From Occallatibacter savannae (GTDB lineage Bacteria; Acidobacteriota; Terriglobia; Terriglobales; Acidobacteriaceae): 64,000 bases of DNA. The position numbers and the translations under genes were made by a program. The notes under the pieces are model-generated. The model was not told the origin of the DNA, made no database searches, and worked only from the letters and a program-made list of their open reading frames with translations. Below are positions 16,545-24,576 of the stretch, in pieces. The stretch lies in assembly GCF_003131205.1 (NCBI RefSeq), contig NZ_QFFY01000010.1, positions 1 to 64,000 on the forward strand, given 5' to 3'. Position 1 is the first letter of the stretch. The number at the start of each line of letters is the position of its first letter.

Positions 16545-19331
16545 CTAGCGAATGACATTCACCGCAGCAGCCCCAAGGGCAAACTGTGAAAATACAGCCG
16601 ACCAGTCGGTCAGCCCGCGTAAAACCGTCGTCTTGTTCAGTTGTTCTGGAATGACGATTGTGTCCCCCGGGTAGATAACTTCTCTGCTGAATCGATCGTC
16701 GGACCACAGAGAGCGGTTCGTGTATTGCCGGCTCACCACTGAGCCATCCGCGCGAATGATAAATATCTGTCGCCGATCGGCGTTCCTGTTCGGCCCTCCC
16801 GCCGTTTGCAGGTAGTCGCCTGCTCTCCGGTGCGGAATGTACAGAAACGAATTCGGATCATAAACGGCACCCACAATGCCTACAGTTGATGGAACCGGCG
16901 GCACGATGAAACGGTCTCCATCCTCCAACGGCAGATCCGGAAGCGAACTTACATTCGAGCTAAATGGCTCGATGCGCAGCACAATCCGCCCCGTAGCCCG
17001 GACCTGCTTTAATCGGTTAACAAGTTCCCTCTGGCTCGCGACCGAAGCTCCGACCGTCGCTGCCTCGGTTGGACTGACCACCGAGGTTGCTTTGTTTGAT
17101 GCTGCAATCTCGATTTGGTAAGACAGCGAAGATACATACTCGTCCAGCCTTTGCTGCTGCTCTCTCCTGGTACTTTCCCTGCTGAATTGCGAGCCATACA
17201 AGTAGGCCTGATCCGTGAATCCGCCCGCCCGTATCACCAGTTCTTTCAGCGTCTCACCCGGTTTTACGCTATACACGCCTGAATGAACAAATTCTCCTTC
17301 CAACCGGACGTACTTTGTCTGTTGAGCCCGCGGCACCCGGATATCCGCATCCGAGAAAATCGTAATCACGTCGCCCGGCTCGAGTTCGACATCAGCGCCA
17401 CTGTCATGTTTGACGACCAGCGCACCCAGATCGAACGGCAGCAACTTTGTGGTCATCGTCTGTTTGTCCAGACGCTCAACCACCGCATAGCTCCAGTCAA
17501 TATCAGGAGACGTCCTCACCACCTGCGTTTGAATCGGAAAATGCGGCGTTGTCACCAGACGTGGCCCAGATCCCAGCACCTCCTGCTGCGGGCCTCCTGC
17601 AGCAGACTGCCTCCCGGCCTGAGACTCTTTGTTCAGTTGCGCCTCGTCTTCGCCTGACGCCGCTATCGATTGAAATTGCGTTGCGTTCGGTTGCGCCTGC
17701 CCATTGTCCGCCGGCACTCCGAGACTCAACCCCGGAAAGAGCCCACTGTTGACTGTCTGCGCGTCGGCCGGCATGGCAGGTTTGCTGGTGGACTGACCTG
17801 GGTTGGAGGCGCTCTCCTTATCTCCTGAACGCACCGGCGGCAACATTGGCTGGAAATCCGCTACCGGCAGTCCGAGCTGCGCCCGCCGCAGCCAATAGTC
17901 TGGCGTCAGTAACGACTCCTTATTAGGAATCAGATCGCTGACGTGCATTCCCTCTCGCCAGCCGAAGCGCCCCGGCGTTGCCACATTGCCTCTTAGCGTC
18001 ACGGTCTTGTCGAACCGCGGAGAAGCGGCACGCACCCTGACGATGTCTGCATCCCGCAAAGGAGCCGCGAGCGACTGCTCATTCATGGCCACGTCGACTG
18101 CAACGCGGGCACTGCTTCCATCTACTCCACGATTCGTTCGCTCGATCTCCAACGACGAGGTGCTTGCCACGGATGACGCGCCGCCCGCGAGAGCTAGAGC
18201 CTCGGCGACTGTTTCATGCCCACGCAATTCATAAATTGCAGGAACGTGGACACTGCCCAGCACTGCTACTTGCGCCCCAATTGGCTGAAAGTACAACACG
18301 TCCCCCGTACCGAGCGGAACATCCTTGGACTTGTCGCCCCTCAGCAGCAGATCGTAGAGATCAAAATCTGCGACCAGTTCTCCATTTCGTTTCAACTGGA
18401 TGTGCCTCAACGAGCCGTGCGGGCCCGGTCCTCCGCACGCGAAAACAGCATTCACAAGCGTGCTCAGCGAACTGATGGTGTAGCTGCCTGGGCGCCTCGC
18501 TTGCCCGGTGACAAAGACTTGAATAGACCTGAGCTGCCCAAGATTCACGTTCAAGTCATAGTTCCGGTACACACGATCGAAACGCGCTTTGAGGAATCCT
18601 TGCAGCTGCCGAAATGGCAGGCCCGCTACTCGAATCTCCCCGACCTGAGGAACGTAAACCGAACCCGACCGATCTACAGTAAGGTGCAGGTTTTGCGTAA
18701 CCTGGCCCCAGGTTCGAATCAACAGCTCGTCACCCGGTCCGATGACATAGTCCGGAGTCACAGGCAATCGCTGGACTGGCGCAAAGGTGTCCGGCACATT
18801 CGTGAAAAGGTCTTGCCCGTACATGGGAACGATCCGGCCCACAGAAGCAGCGACGAGCATCTGAAACTCCGTGAGTGGCTGCTGCTTGATCGGCGAAGGC
18901 GCGCTTTGCCGCTGCTGTGAAGCGCGGTTGAGGCCCTCAGCATCATCCCGGTACACGCTCATCGGGGATGTCGGAGTTCCAGGAGTGATACTTGGGTACC
19001 CACCACTGCTGAAGCCCGCTCCACCTGAATCGGACCCCTGTCCTGGCATTGTTGGGACACTCAACTCGCATGCCGCGAGGTCGCCATTTGCGCAGTTCGA
19101 CGAGCTAGTGTTCTGCTGCGAGATGCTGGGAGACAAGGGTGATTGCTCCGTCTGTGCAGCAACTCGGGCACACGAATGAGTCAGGATCATTGCCAGCGCC
19201 AGAGCCAGCGAAATCACCCGGGCAAGATCCCGGCGCGAACGATTCTGGGTGCGTCTCTGGGGTTTTTGTCGAATCTCGGCAACCGAGTGGGCCTCGCTCG
19301 TCCACAAACACTTACTCGTAACCTTGCTCAT
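16545..19331 (-). CDS. Wza-like polysaccharide export protein with SLBB domains
   Basis: 928 residues. A basic N-region of about 35 residues precedes a signal helix (VISLALALAMILTHS), then a Ser/Pro/Gly-rich linker to about residue 180. The export domain begins at DYVIGPGDELLIRTWG and runs through VDRSGSVYVPQVGEI. Several SLBB modules follow (VFVTGQARRPGSYTI, VAVLGSVHVPAIYEL, VTLRGNVATPGRF, VRLEGEFVHSGVYSV, VGIVGAVYDPNSFLYI), separated by a Gln/Ser-rich linker. It is much longer than Wza of E. coli and resembles the long multi-SLBB exporters of other phyla. No clear lipobox is seen. It forms the outer-membrane exit of the exopolysaccharide system. Confidence 0.88.
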   Translation of the reverse strand: MSKVTSKCLWTSEAHSVAEIRQKPQRRTQNRSRRDLARVISLALALAMILTHSCARVAAQTEQSPLSPSISQQNTSSSNCANGDLAACELSVPTMPGQGSDSGGAGFSSGGYPSITPGTPTSPMSVYRDDAEGLNRASQQRQSAPSPIKQQPLTEFQMLVAASVGRIVPMYGQDLFTNVPDTFAPVQRLPVTPDYVIGPGDELLIRTWGQVTQNLHLTVDRSGSVYVPQVGEIRVAGLPFRQLQGFLKARFDRVYRNYDLNVNLGQLRSIQVFVTGQARRPGSYTISSLSTLVNAVFACGGPGPHGSLRHIQLKRNGELVADFDLYDLLLRGDKSKDVPLGTGDVLYFQPIGAQVAVLGSVHVPAIYELRGHETVAEALALAGGASSVASTSSLEIERTNRGVDGSSARVAVDVAMNEQSLAAPLRDADIVRVRAASPRFDKTVTLRGNVATPGRFGWREGMHVSDLIPNKESLLTPDYWLRRAQLGLPVADFQPMLPPVRSGDKESASNPGQSTSKPAMPADAQTVNSGLFPGLSLGVPADNGQAQPNATQFQSIAASGEDEAQLNKESQAGRQSAAGGPQQEVLGSGPRLVTTPHFPIQTQVVRTSPDIDWSYAVVERLDKQTMTTKLLPFDLGALVVKHDSGADVELEPGDVITIFSDADIRVPRAQQTKYVRLEGEFVHSGVYSVKPGETLKELVIRAGGFTDQAYLYGSQFSRESTRREQQQRLDEYVSSLSYQIEIAASNKATSVVSPTEAATVGASVASQRELVNRLKQVRATGRIVLRIEPFSSNVSSLPDLPLEDGDRFIVPPVPSTVGIVGAVYDPNSFLYIPHRRAGDYLQTAGGPNRNADRRQIFIIRADGSVVSRQYTNRSLWSDDRFSREVIYPGDTIVIPEQLNKTTVLRGLTDWSAVFSQFALGAAAVNVIR

Positions 19332-19443
19332 CTTTTCGTGTCTTTCGGTGGTGCAGCTCTCCCCCTGTGTGTCTCCCGGGTTAGATGTACGAGAGCCGTT
19401 TTGAGTTTTCAGACCGTCTCACCTTGTTCGTAAATTGAAGAAA

Positions 19444-19485
19444 CGGCCGCACAGGGGTTCAGATCTTCTCGCCCCGGCACGGCCG
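19444..19485. promoter_or_regulatory. Stem-loop between sugar transferase and exporter genes
   Basis: Two nested inverted repeats in the 186-base spacer: outer CGGCCG (19444-19449 with 19480-19485) and inner GGGG/CCCC (19454-19457 with 19472-19475), with 4-nt internal loops on each side and a 14-nt terminal loop. On the transcribed minus strand this would fold in the mRNA just after the first gene. There is no T-tract, so it is more likely a processing or stability element than a terminator. Confidence 0.4.
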
Positions 19486-19517
19486 CATCTTCCTTGTAAT
19501 TTCGCGCGTTGCCCTAG

Positions 19518-20330
19518 TTAGTAAGCGCCCCTCATCGTGATGACCGCGGGGATCGTGCGAGTCAGGATCTCGAAATCGAGCCCGCAGCTCCAGTTCGTTG
19601 CATAGTCCCGATCGAATCCGATGCGGCGCTCATACCCGATATCGCTACGACCCGACACCTGCCACAGACCGGTGATACCGGGCTTGAACAGATCGTAATA
19701 CGCAAACTCCTGTCCATAGAGTGCCACCTCGGCCTCCACGATCGGCCGCGGGCCAACCAATGACATCTCTCCGCGCAGGACATTGAAAAGCTGAGGAAGT
19801 TCGTCCAAGCTCAGCTTCCGAATAATCCGGCCCACCGGAGTGATACGGGGATCTGGCACGTCCTTGTTCAGCGGATAGGCTTGCTCGTTACGCTGGTGCA
19901 TCTCGCGATGAGTCTCATTGATGGCCTGCACGTTGTTCTTGTGCTGCCGCGAATACATCGACCGGAATTTAATGATGCGGAAGGGAACTCCAAACCGCCC
20001 AAGCCTCTCTTGCGTGAAGAAGACGGGGCCTTTCGAAGTCAGTGCGACCGCTAGAGCTACAGCCAGCATGACCGGAAAGAGCAGAATGATAAGCAAGCTG
20101 GAGAGCACAATATCGATTGTCCGTTTCAGCACCGCATACCGCAGAGAAAAGGAACGCTTGACTGCGGAAGAAAGAAGGGGCGAGGGCCGTCTCCACGTAG
20201 AAGCCGGAAACGTCTCCCGCAGCACACTGACGTTCGAGATAGTCTCAACATTCGCAGTCAAAGTTGCAGCCGGAATGTCGCTTTCCAATATATTTAGAGC
20301 ATTATTGCCTTGTACATTATTCCCTTGCAT
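19518..20330 (-). CDS. Undecaprenyl-phosphate sugar transferase (initiating enzyme)
   Basis: 270 residues. After a 65-residue variable N-terminus there is one hydrophobic segment (IDIVLSSLLIILLFPVMLAVALAVAL) and the catalytic domain typical of the WbaP/PssY group: GPVFFTQERLGRFG, IIKFRSM, DPRITPVGRIIRKLSLDELPQ, LRGEMSLVGPRP, and FKPGITGLWQVSGRSD. It lacks the four N-terminal helices of full-length WbaP, so it is of the short monotopic type. It starts the repeat unit by moving a sugar-1-phosphate onto undecaprenyl phosphate. It is the first gene of the operon. Its first ten codons contain a 15-base tandem repeat. Confidence 0.88.
   Translation of the reverse strand: MQGNNVQGNNALNILESDIPAATLTANVETISNVSVLRETFPASTWRRPSPLLSSAVKRSFSLRYAVLKRTIDIVLSSLLIILLFPVMLAVALAVALTSKGPVFFTQERLGRFGVPFRIIKFRSMYSRQHKNNVQAINETHREMHQRNEQAYPLNKDVPDPRITPVGRIIRKLSLDELPQLFNVLRGEMSLVGPRPIVEAEVALYGQEFAYYDLFKPGITGLWQVSGRSDIGYERRIGFDRDYATNWSCGLDFEILTRTIPAVITMRGAY
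20300..20329. repeat. 15-base tandem repeat in the sugar transferase start
   Basis: Two copies of CATTATTnCCTTGnA (20300-20314 and 20315-20329) differing at two positions. On the minus strand they encode QGNNV and QGNNA directly after the start Met. The unit is a multiple of three, so copy-number change would keep the frame. Confidence 0.55.
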
Positions 20331-21150
20331 TCGCGATACCCTCGCTTTTCTATTTCCATGCCCCTCAGGAGTCCTTGTGGAAGAGTCTCGACGGCTTGCG
20401 CATGGGCTTGCGATGTAAGTTCTTCGGCTACTTTCTATGAGCCGTATATCTCACCCTTGTCATAAGCATCTGGATGGCCATTCATGCCCTGCAGCCGCCG
20501 TGCATCCGTTCGACCTCGGACCGGAGCGAATGGCTCGCTGGCTGCGGACCCGCCGGGGCGTCTATCTTCTTTGTTTCCGGCATTTTTACTACGAAATGTC
20601 ATATAGGTACCGTTCACGGTCGCCCAGGCTTCAGCCCATCCTTCTTCAAGACAGGCTGTTTGAAGGGGTGTAAGGACTACACTGTCCTCGTTCTTTTTTC
20701 AAATTTGTTTCCATATCTCTCCGCCGGCGCAAACGAGTCATCGCACGCTGGCGTGAGCTTATCGATGAGCAAAACGCGAGTTAGTAGCTTCCGTGACTCG
20801 CGGCAGGTCTGGCGATAACTCCACAGCTTCGAAGCGGCGCGATGAGCGGGTTCGACTAGGGAGTTCATCTGCAATCACAACCGTCGGTCATCCGGCACTG
20901 TCCTTCCCCGTCTAGACTCCTGTTGTACGCACCTGCACGTTGTCGCGGAAGTCGCGAGTTGTCTCGCTTCGAGCCTATTCAGTTACGCAAGAAGCCCTTC
21001 ACGGATGGAACCGGATGTACCTACACTCGGCGACTAGCACGGAGTTTGCGCCTGGTGTGAGTAGACTCGGACAGAGCTTGAACGCCGATCTCGTCACTCG
21101 CGGGCAAGGCCTGAACGCGCTGAAAGCTACACTTCAGCCACATCCAGTAA
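20331..21150. other. Long gene-free region upstream of exopolysaccharide operon
   Basis: About 820 bases without a supported gene. Short frames on both strands lack family resemblance. It must hold the promoter of the minus-strand exopolysaccharide operon, probably with a long leader. I looked for a cyclic-di-GMP riboswitch core and a JUMPstart/ops-like element and found neither. A plus-strand hairpin with a T-tract lies at 20673-20699. Confidence 0.5.
20673..20699 (+). terminator. Possible intrinsic terminator (plus strand)
   Basis: AGGAC (20673-20677), 6-nt loop, GTCCT (20684-20688), then a T-rich tract 20691-20699. The stem is short. No plus-strand gene is supported just upstream, so if real it could end a small RNA made from the exopolysaccharide leader region. 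Confidence 0.3.
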
Positions 21151-21187
21151 AGACGCAAAAAGCGGGTCAGGAGTTATCTGACCCGCT
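21151..21187 (-). terminator. Intrinsic terminator of the DUF305-LVIVD operon
   Basis: A perfect 10-bp stem (AGCGGGTCAG at 21161-21170, CTGACCCGCT at 21178-21187) with a 7-nt loop. On the minus strand the stem is followed by TTTTTGCGTCTTT. It lies 82 bases after the stop of the minus-strand gene at 21269, the right place and direction for that operon. Confidence 0.8.
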
Positions 21188-21268
21188 CAACATCAAGTAG
21201 TTCCGTTGCCGCAATGTGACGGTTGGGTGAAACAGCCGCCAAGATCCACCAGCCTGCCTAGTGAGTTC

Positions 21269-23308
21269 CTAGGAGACCGGATGCCTGAGAATCTCTGCCA
21301 ATGCCTGAAGCCGTTTCGCGTCTGCTTGCGTCTTGGCTGAAGATGCGGCCGTCTCCAGTCCGCCCGTCATTGCCTGTAGCTTGGCCACCTGTTTGTCCTT
21401 CAAGTGCGATTTCTCCGCATCGCGAATCCCCTTTCGCAACGAGGCAATCTGCTTTCCCGGCAGAGCCCGCGATCTCTCCAGTTGGTCGGTATACGCCTTC
21501 GCAACGACCAATTTCGCCGGCCACTCAAGCTTCTGCTGATTCTGCACATTAAGTTCTTTCACCTGCACGGTCTTCGCCGCGTCGATCTCATTTTGCGTCA
21601 GCGACTCCGTCGGTGTTAGCTCAAACACATCCAACCCGCGCGCAATCTCGGATCCATAGATCGCGCCGTTGTACCAGTAGGCCGACCAGTCTCCTCCGAG
21701 AACTAGCATCTTTGGATCTATCGGTCCGCGATCGAAGTAGGCAATCTCAGTTGGATGCGCCGCGTCGGTGAAGTCCATCACCGACACACCGCCTTGATAC
21801 CACGCCTGCACTTCGATGTCCCGACCAGGTACCGGAATCAGCGACCCATTGTGCGCAACACAGTTTTCCGTATCGCCTTGCGCCGCCGGAAGCTTGTAAT
21901 AGTTCGCGAAGCTCAGCTTGTTGTCCTTGAGATTGAAGATCGCATCAGCACCCCATTTGTTGGGATCGTTCGCTCTGCACCGCGCTCCCAGGCCGCCGCC
22001 CCACTCGTCAGTGAACACCACCTTCGACCCGTCATTCGAAAACGTTGCCGAGTGCCAGTAAGAGTAATTCGGATCGTTTACGGCATCCACGCGCTTCGGG
22101 TTCACTGGGTCCTTGATGTCGAGCAACAGGCCATTTCCGGAGCACGCGCCGGCCGCCAAACCGATCGCAGAATACACCGTAATGTCGTGGCATTGATCCG
22201 TGTCTTTAGCCTTCTCCTCGCCCTTATCGTGACTGCCGCCGTTATTCAGGCCATTGATCACGCCCGAGCGCGGATCGATAAACACCCGCGGGTGGGAAAC
22301 AATCGACGCCTGCTCCGGGTGCGCAACCGGCACCTTGATCACATCGATGCGGAACAACGCCGTATCTGGATTCTTCTCGGGTGCTTCTCCAGAACATCCT
22401 TCCAGTTCCTCTGATTGCCGCACAAACGACGTTCCCGAAACGTATACGTACACGTTCTCCTTGTCGTTGGGGTCGACGACCAGTGTGTGCGTGTGCGATC
22501 CGCGGCACGTCTGCACTGCGGCAACCTGCTTCGGGCTCTTGATGTCGGATATGTCAAAAATCCTCACCCCTCTGAAGCGCTCCTTTTGCGGGGGAGGCGC
22601 CATCCCCATCGGCTTGGGAGACCCCTCAGTGGGTGCTGCTGCCGGCGGAAATCCCTGAGTGCCACAATCGATTCGCCCGTTCGGCATCTCCACCGACATG
22701 AACATTAAGTTCCCATGCACCGACACGTCGCCCTGTCCTCCGGGACACACCATCGATGTCAGCAAAGAAGTCTTCGCTGGATTGCTGATGTCGTAGATGT
22801 TTACGCCATAGAAGTTGCCCTGGAAAAGGTGGTCCCCCTGGAACGCAAAATCTGAGTTCGCGAACGCGAGCTGCGCGATGACTGGTTGCAGAGACTTCGG
22901 CATCATCTTCAGCTGCATGGGGCTGATCCCAAGCTGCGAAAGCGACTTTGCAACGCTCGGATCGTCTGGCGAAGTCACCTGCATTTGAAATGCATCGGGC
23001 TTCTTTAGAAAGGCAAGATGCCTCATTCCTTTCGCAACTTCACCTGCGTCATACAGCCCTGGCTTCAGCTTCGCACGAGCGTCGTTCGTATCCGAGCCCG
23101 TCATACCCGCCGGCAATGGCGGAGCCGGGTGCGGTGCAAACGGGTCTGTTTGGGCCGCCTTCGAGGGTTGTGCCGCCGCAGCTCCCTCCGTGGCTGGCGC
23201 CTGCCCATTCGGCTGTGTCGGTTGTTGCTGAGAATGAATTAGAGTGGCGAAACAGGAAGCCGTGACCATCACTGCAAAGGGAAGTACTGCGCTTTTCATC
23301 CGATTCAA
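21269..23308 (-). CDS. Secreted LVIVD-repeat beta-propeller-like protein
   Basis: 679 residues. The start is TTG at 23308, 5 bases after a GGAGGAG ribosome site; an ATG at 23299 is the alternative. A signal peptide precedes a Gln/Pro/Ala-rich linker. The body contains recurring units such as GVNIYDISNPAKTSLL, GVRIFDISDIKSPKQVAAV, GLLLDIKDPVNPKRVDAV and GVSVMDFTDAAHPTEIAYFD, the LVIVD repeat pattern that is expected to form a propeller. The C-terminal 100 residues are helical and charged. Function unknown; similar proteins are often encoded beside DUF305 genes. It overlaps the DUF305 gene by 3 bases. Confidence 0.75.
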   Translation of the reverse strand: MNRMKSAVLPFAVMVTASCFATLIHSQQQPTQPNGQAPATEGAAAAQPSKAAQTDPFAPHPAPPLPAGMTGSDTNDARAKLKPGLYDAGEVAKGMRHLAFLKKPDAFQMQVTSPDDPSVAKSLSQLGISPMQLKMMPKSLQPVIAQLAFANSDFAFQGDHLFQGNFYGVNIYDISNPAKTSLLTSMVCPGGQGDVSVHGNLMFMSVEMPNGRIDCGTQGFPPAAAPTEGSPKPMGMAPPPQKERFRGVRIFDISDIKSPKQVAAVQTCRGSHTHTLVVDPNDKENVYVYVSGTSFVRQSEELEGCSGEAPEKNPDTALFRIDVIKVPVAHPEQASIVSHPRVFIDPRSGVINGLNNGGSHDKGEEKAKDTDQCHDITVYSAIGLAAGACSGNGLLLDIKDPVNPKRVDAVNDPNYSYWHSATFSNDGSKVVFTDEWGGGLGARCRANDPNKWGADAIFNLKDNKLSFANYYKLPAAQGDTENCVAHNGSLIPVPGRDIEVQAWYQGGVSVMDFTDAAHPTEIAYFDRGPIDPKMLVLGGDWSAYWYNGAIYGSEIARGLDVFELTPTESLTQNEIDAAKTVQVKELNVQNQQKLEWPAKLVVAKAYTDQLERSRALPGKQIASLRKGIRDAEKSHLKDKQVAKLQAMTGGLETAASSAKTQADAKRLQALAEILRHPVS

Positions 23309-24024
23309 GGAAGCTCCTCCAGCATTTTTTGCATGATTCTGATCTCTGCCCGCTGCGAGTTATCCACGTCCGTCGCGAAGTCGAATATCTCCGCGTCCTG
23401 TCCCGCACCGGCACTGCTAAACAGGACTTTCACCATCACCAGCGCTCCGCCGTGATGCTGAATCATCCCCGACAAGAAAAGTCGATCGAACTCGGCGCCT
23501 CGAGCTTTTCGGAGCGCCTCCATCTGCTCAGGTGACAGCATTCCGGGCATCAGCCCCATCGAGTTTCCTTGCATGTCCATGCCGGGCATTCCGGGCATCT
23601 CCATCAATGTCGACTGCCCGCGCGCTGCCAGCCATCTCTCCATCATCCGAATCTCGTCCGCCTGTGAGCTGCTGATCTTCGCTCCAATCGCACGCACATG
23701 ACTGTTCTCAGAATGCGTTGCAATTAGTGCGGTCATCTCCACCGCCTGGGAGTGATGCATGATCATGCCCTGCATGAATTCAACGTCAGCCTTCGAGATC
23801 GGCGGAAGTTTCGCATGCGTGTGCGCCGGAAGGTTCTTCGTCGCCGCTCCAGGAGCTCCGGGTTGCACGACCGCGGGTTCCTGATGCGCCTTCTGTGCAA
23901 CTCCGAACACAGTCACTGAGGTCGACCAAAACAGAATTGCCGCGATCTTCTGTCGAAGACTGTCGCCTGAGAGCGGCCCAAGGCACAACAAAGATAGCGT
24001 CCTGCATGCGGGGAAACTACTCAT
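23305..24024 (-). CDS. DUF305 secreted protein (ferritin-like, His/Met-rich)
   Basis: 239 residues, with a hydrophobic N-terminal segment (IAAILFWSTSVTVFGVAQ) that could be a signal peptide. Two DUF305 helical units are clear: MIMHHSQAVEMTALIATHS and MIQHHGGALVMVKVL, each with an HH pair followed by a spaced Met. Between them lies a Met-rich loop (GMPGMDMQGNSMGLMPGM). DUF305 proteins are four-helix bundles often found with copper genes, and the His and Met residues suggest metal binding, but no metal transporter is adjacent here. It is the first gene of a two-gene operon ending at the 21151-21187 terminator. Confidence 0.85.
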   Translation of the reverse strand: MSSFPACRTLSLLCLGPLSGDSLRQKIAAILFWSTSVTVFGVAQKAHQEPAVVQPGAPGAATKNLPAHTHAKLPPISKADVEFMQGMIMHHSQAVEMTALIATHSENSHVRAIGAKISSSQADEIRMMERWLAARGQSTLMEMPGMPGMDMQGNSMGLMPGMLSPEQMEALRKARGAEFDRLFLSGMIQHHGGALVMVKVLFSSAGAGQDAEIFDFATDVDNSQRAEIRIMQKMLEELP

Positions 24025-24226
24025 TTCGGTCCTCTTACGCTATCACGCTTCGCATCGCTGATGACAGAGGGTTGGCCGTCTAGCCTGCAATCAACGAGCC
24101 ATAAGCAGCAGCTATATATCCAGCTTGTTTTGCCATGAAATGTACTTTGGTTTTGCCCCAGGCCCGTTTTCGGTTACCGATGAGGGATGTATTGCTCAAA
24201 GCGCAGGCCTATGTTGGATACAGCGT

Positions 24227-24245
24227 GGGTTGAGGCGAGTGTTGA
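24227..24245 (+). repeat. 19-nt leader element, copy 1
   Basis: GGGTTGAGGCGAGTGTTGA, identical to 36955-36973. It is followed 24 nt later by GCCCACCC, part of the terminator hairpin at 24262-24298. The second copy is also followed by a GCCCACCC-containing hairpin. Both copies lie on the plus strand ahead of a plus-strand gene. Confidence 0.7.
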
Positions 24246-24261
24246 AACGATTCGACCCGCA

Positions 24262-24298
24262 AGCAAAAAGCCCACCCTTGCAGGTGGGTTTTTTGTTG
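24262..24298. terminator. Strong bidirectional intrinsic terminator or attenuator
   Basis: CCCACC (24271-24276), loop CTTGCA, GGTGGG (24283-24288), flanked by A5 before and T6 after, so the stem extends through A-T pairs and works on both strands. On the plus strand it sits about 280 bases before the cyclase start and could end a small RNA or attenuate the cyclase transcript. Confidence 0.75.
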
Positions 24299-24576
24299 CA
24301 CATCTCGCTTCGAAACACACCAGAATCACAGACCTGGCTCGCCGGTACGATCCAAAAAGGGAATCGGGCACGAACCGGTACTTTTCTGAAATCCAAAGTG
24401 CTGTGCTTGCCTCCTTTGTGGGAGCGAAAAACGTTCACTTCAGCATTAAACTTGCTCAAATATCCACCTGGCGTCTCAGCGATTGGTGCAGGGCCGGAAC
24501 ACGACTTTCCGATCCCATCGTAGTCGTGAATGCTTCCCAAGGCTTCCCGGCAGTGCATGAGCGGCGATCGGCAACA

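Larger units (their letters stand above)
24025..24576. other. Divergent intergenic region with structured leader
   Basis: This 552-base region separates the minus-strand DUF305 operon from the plus-strand cyclase gene. It holds a 19-nt sequence repeated elsewhere (24227-24245) and a strong hairpin with T-tract (24262-24298). The cyclase frame is open through it, but the hairpin and the lack of any family pattern argue that it is leader rather than coding. Confidence 0.5.

Noticed and set aside
20331..20940. Cyclic-di-GMP riboswitch in the exopolysaccharide leader
   Set aside because: I looked for the conserved GEMM core on the minus strand and did not find it.
20435..21200. Several 60-90 codon frames upstream of the exopolysaccharide operon
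   Set aside because: No family resemblance or convincing ribosome sites; better explained as leader and promoter DNA.
24187..24576. N-terminal extension of the cyclase frame
   Set aside because: The extension runs through a strong terminator hairpin and the repeated 19-nt element and has no family-like sequence. A signal peptide begins at 24577.
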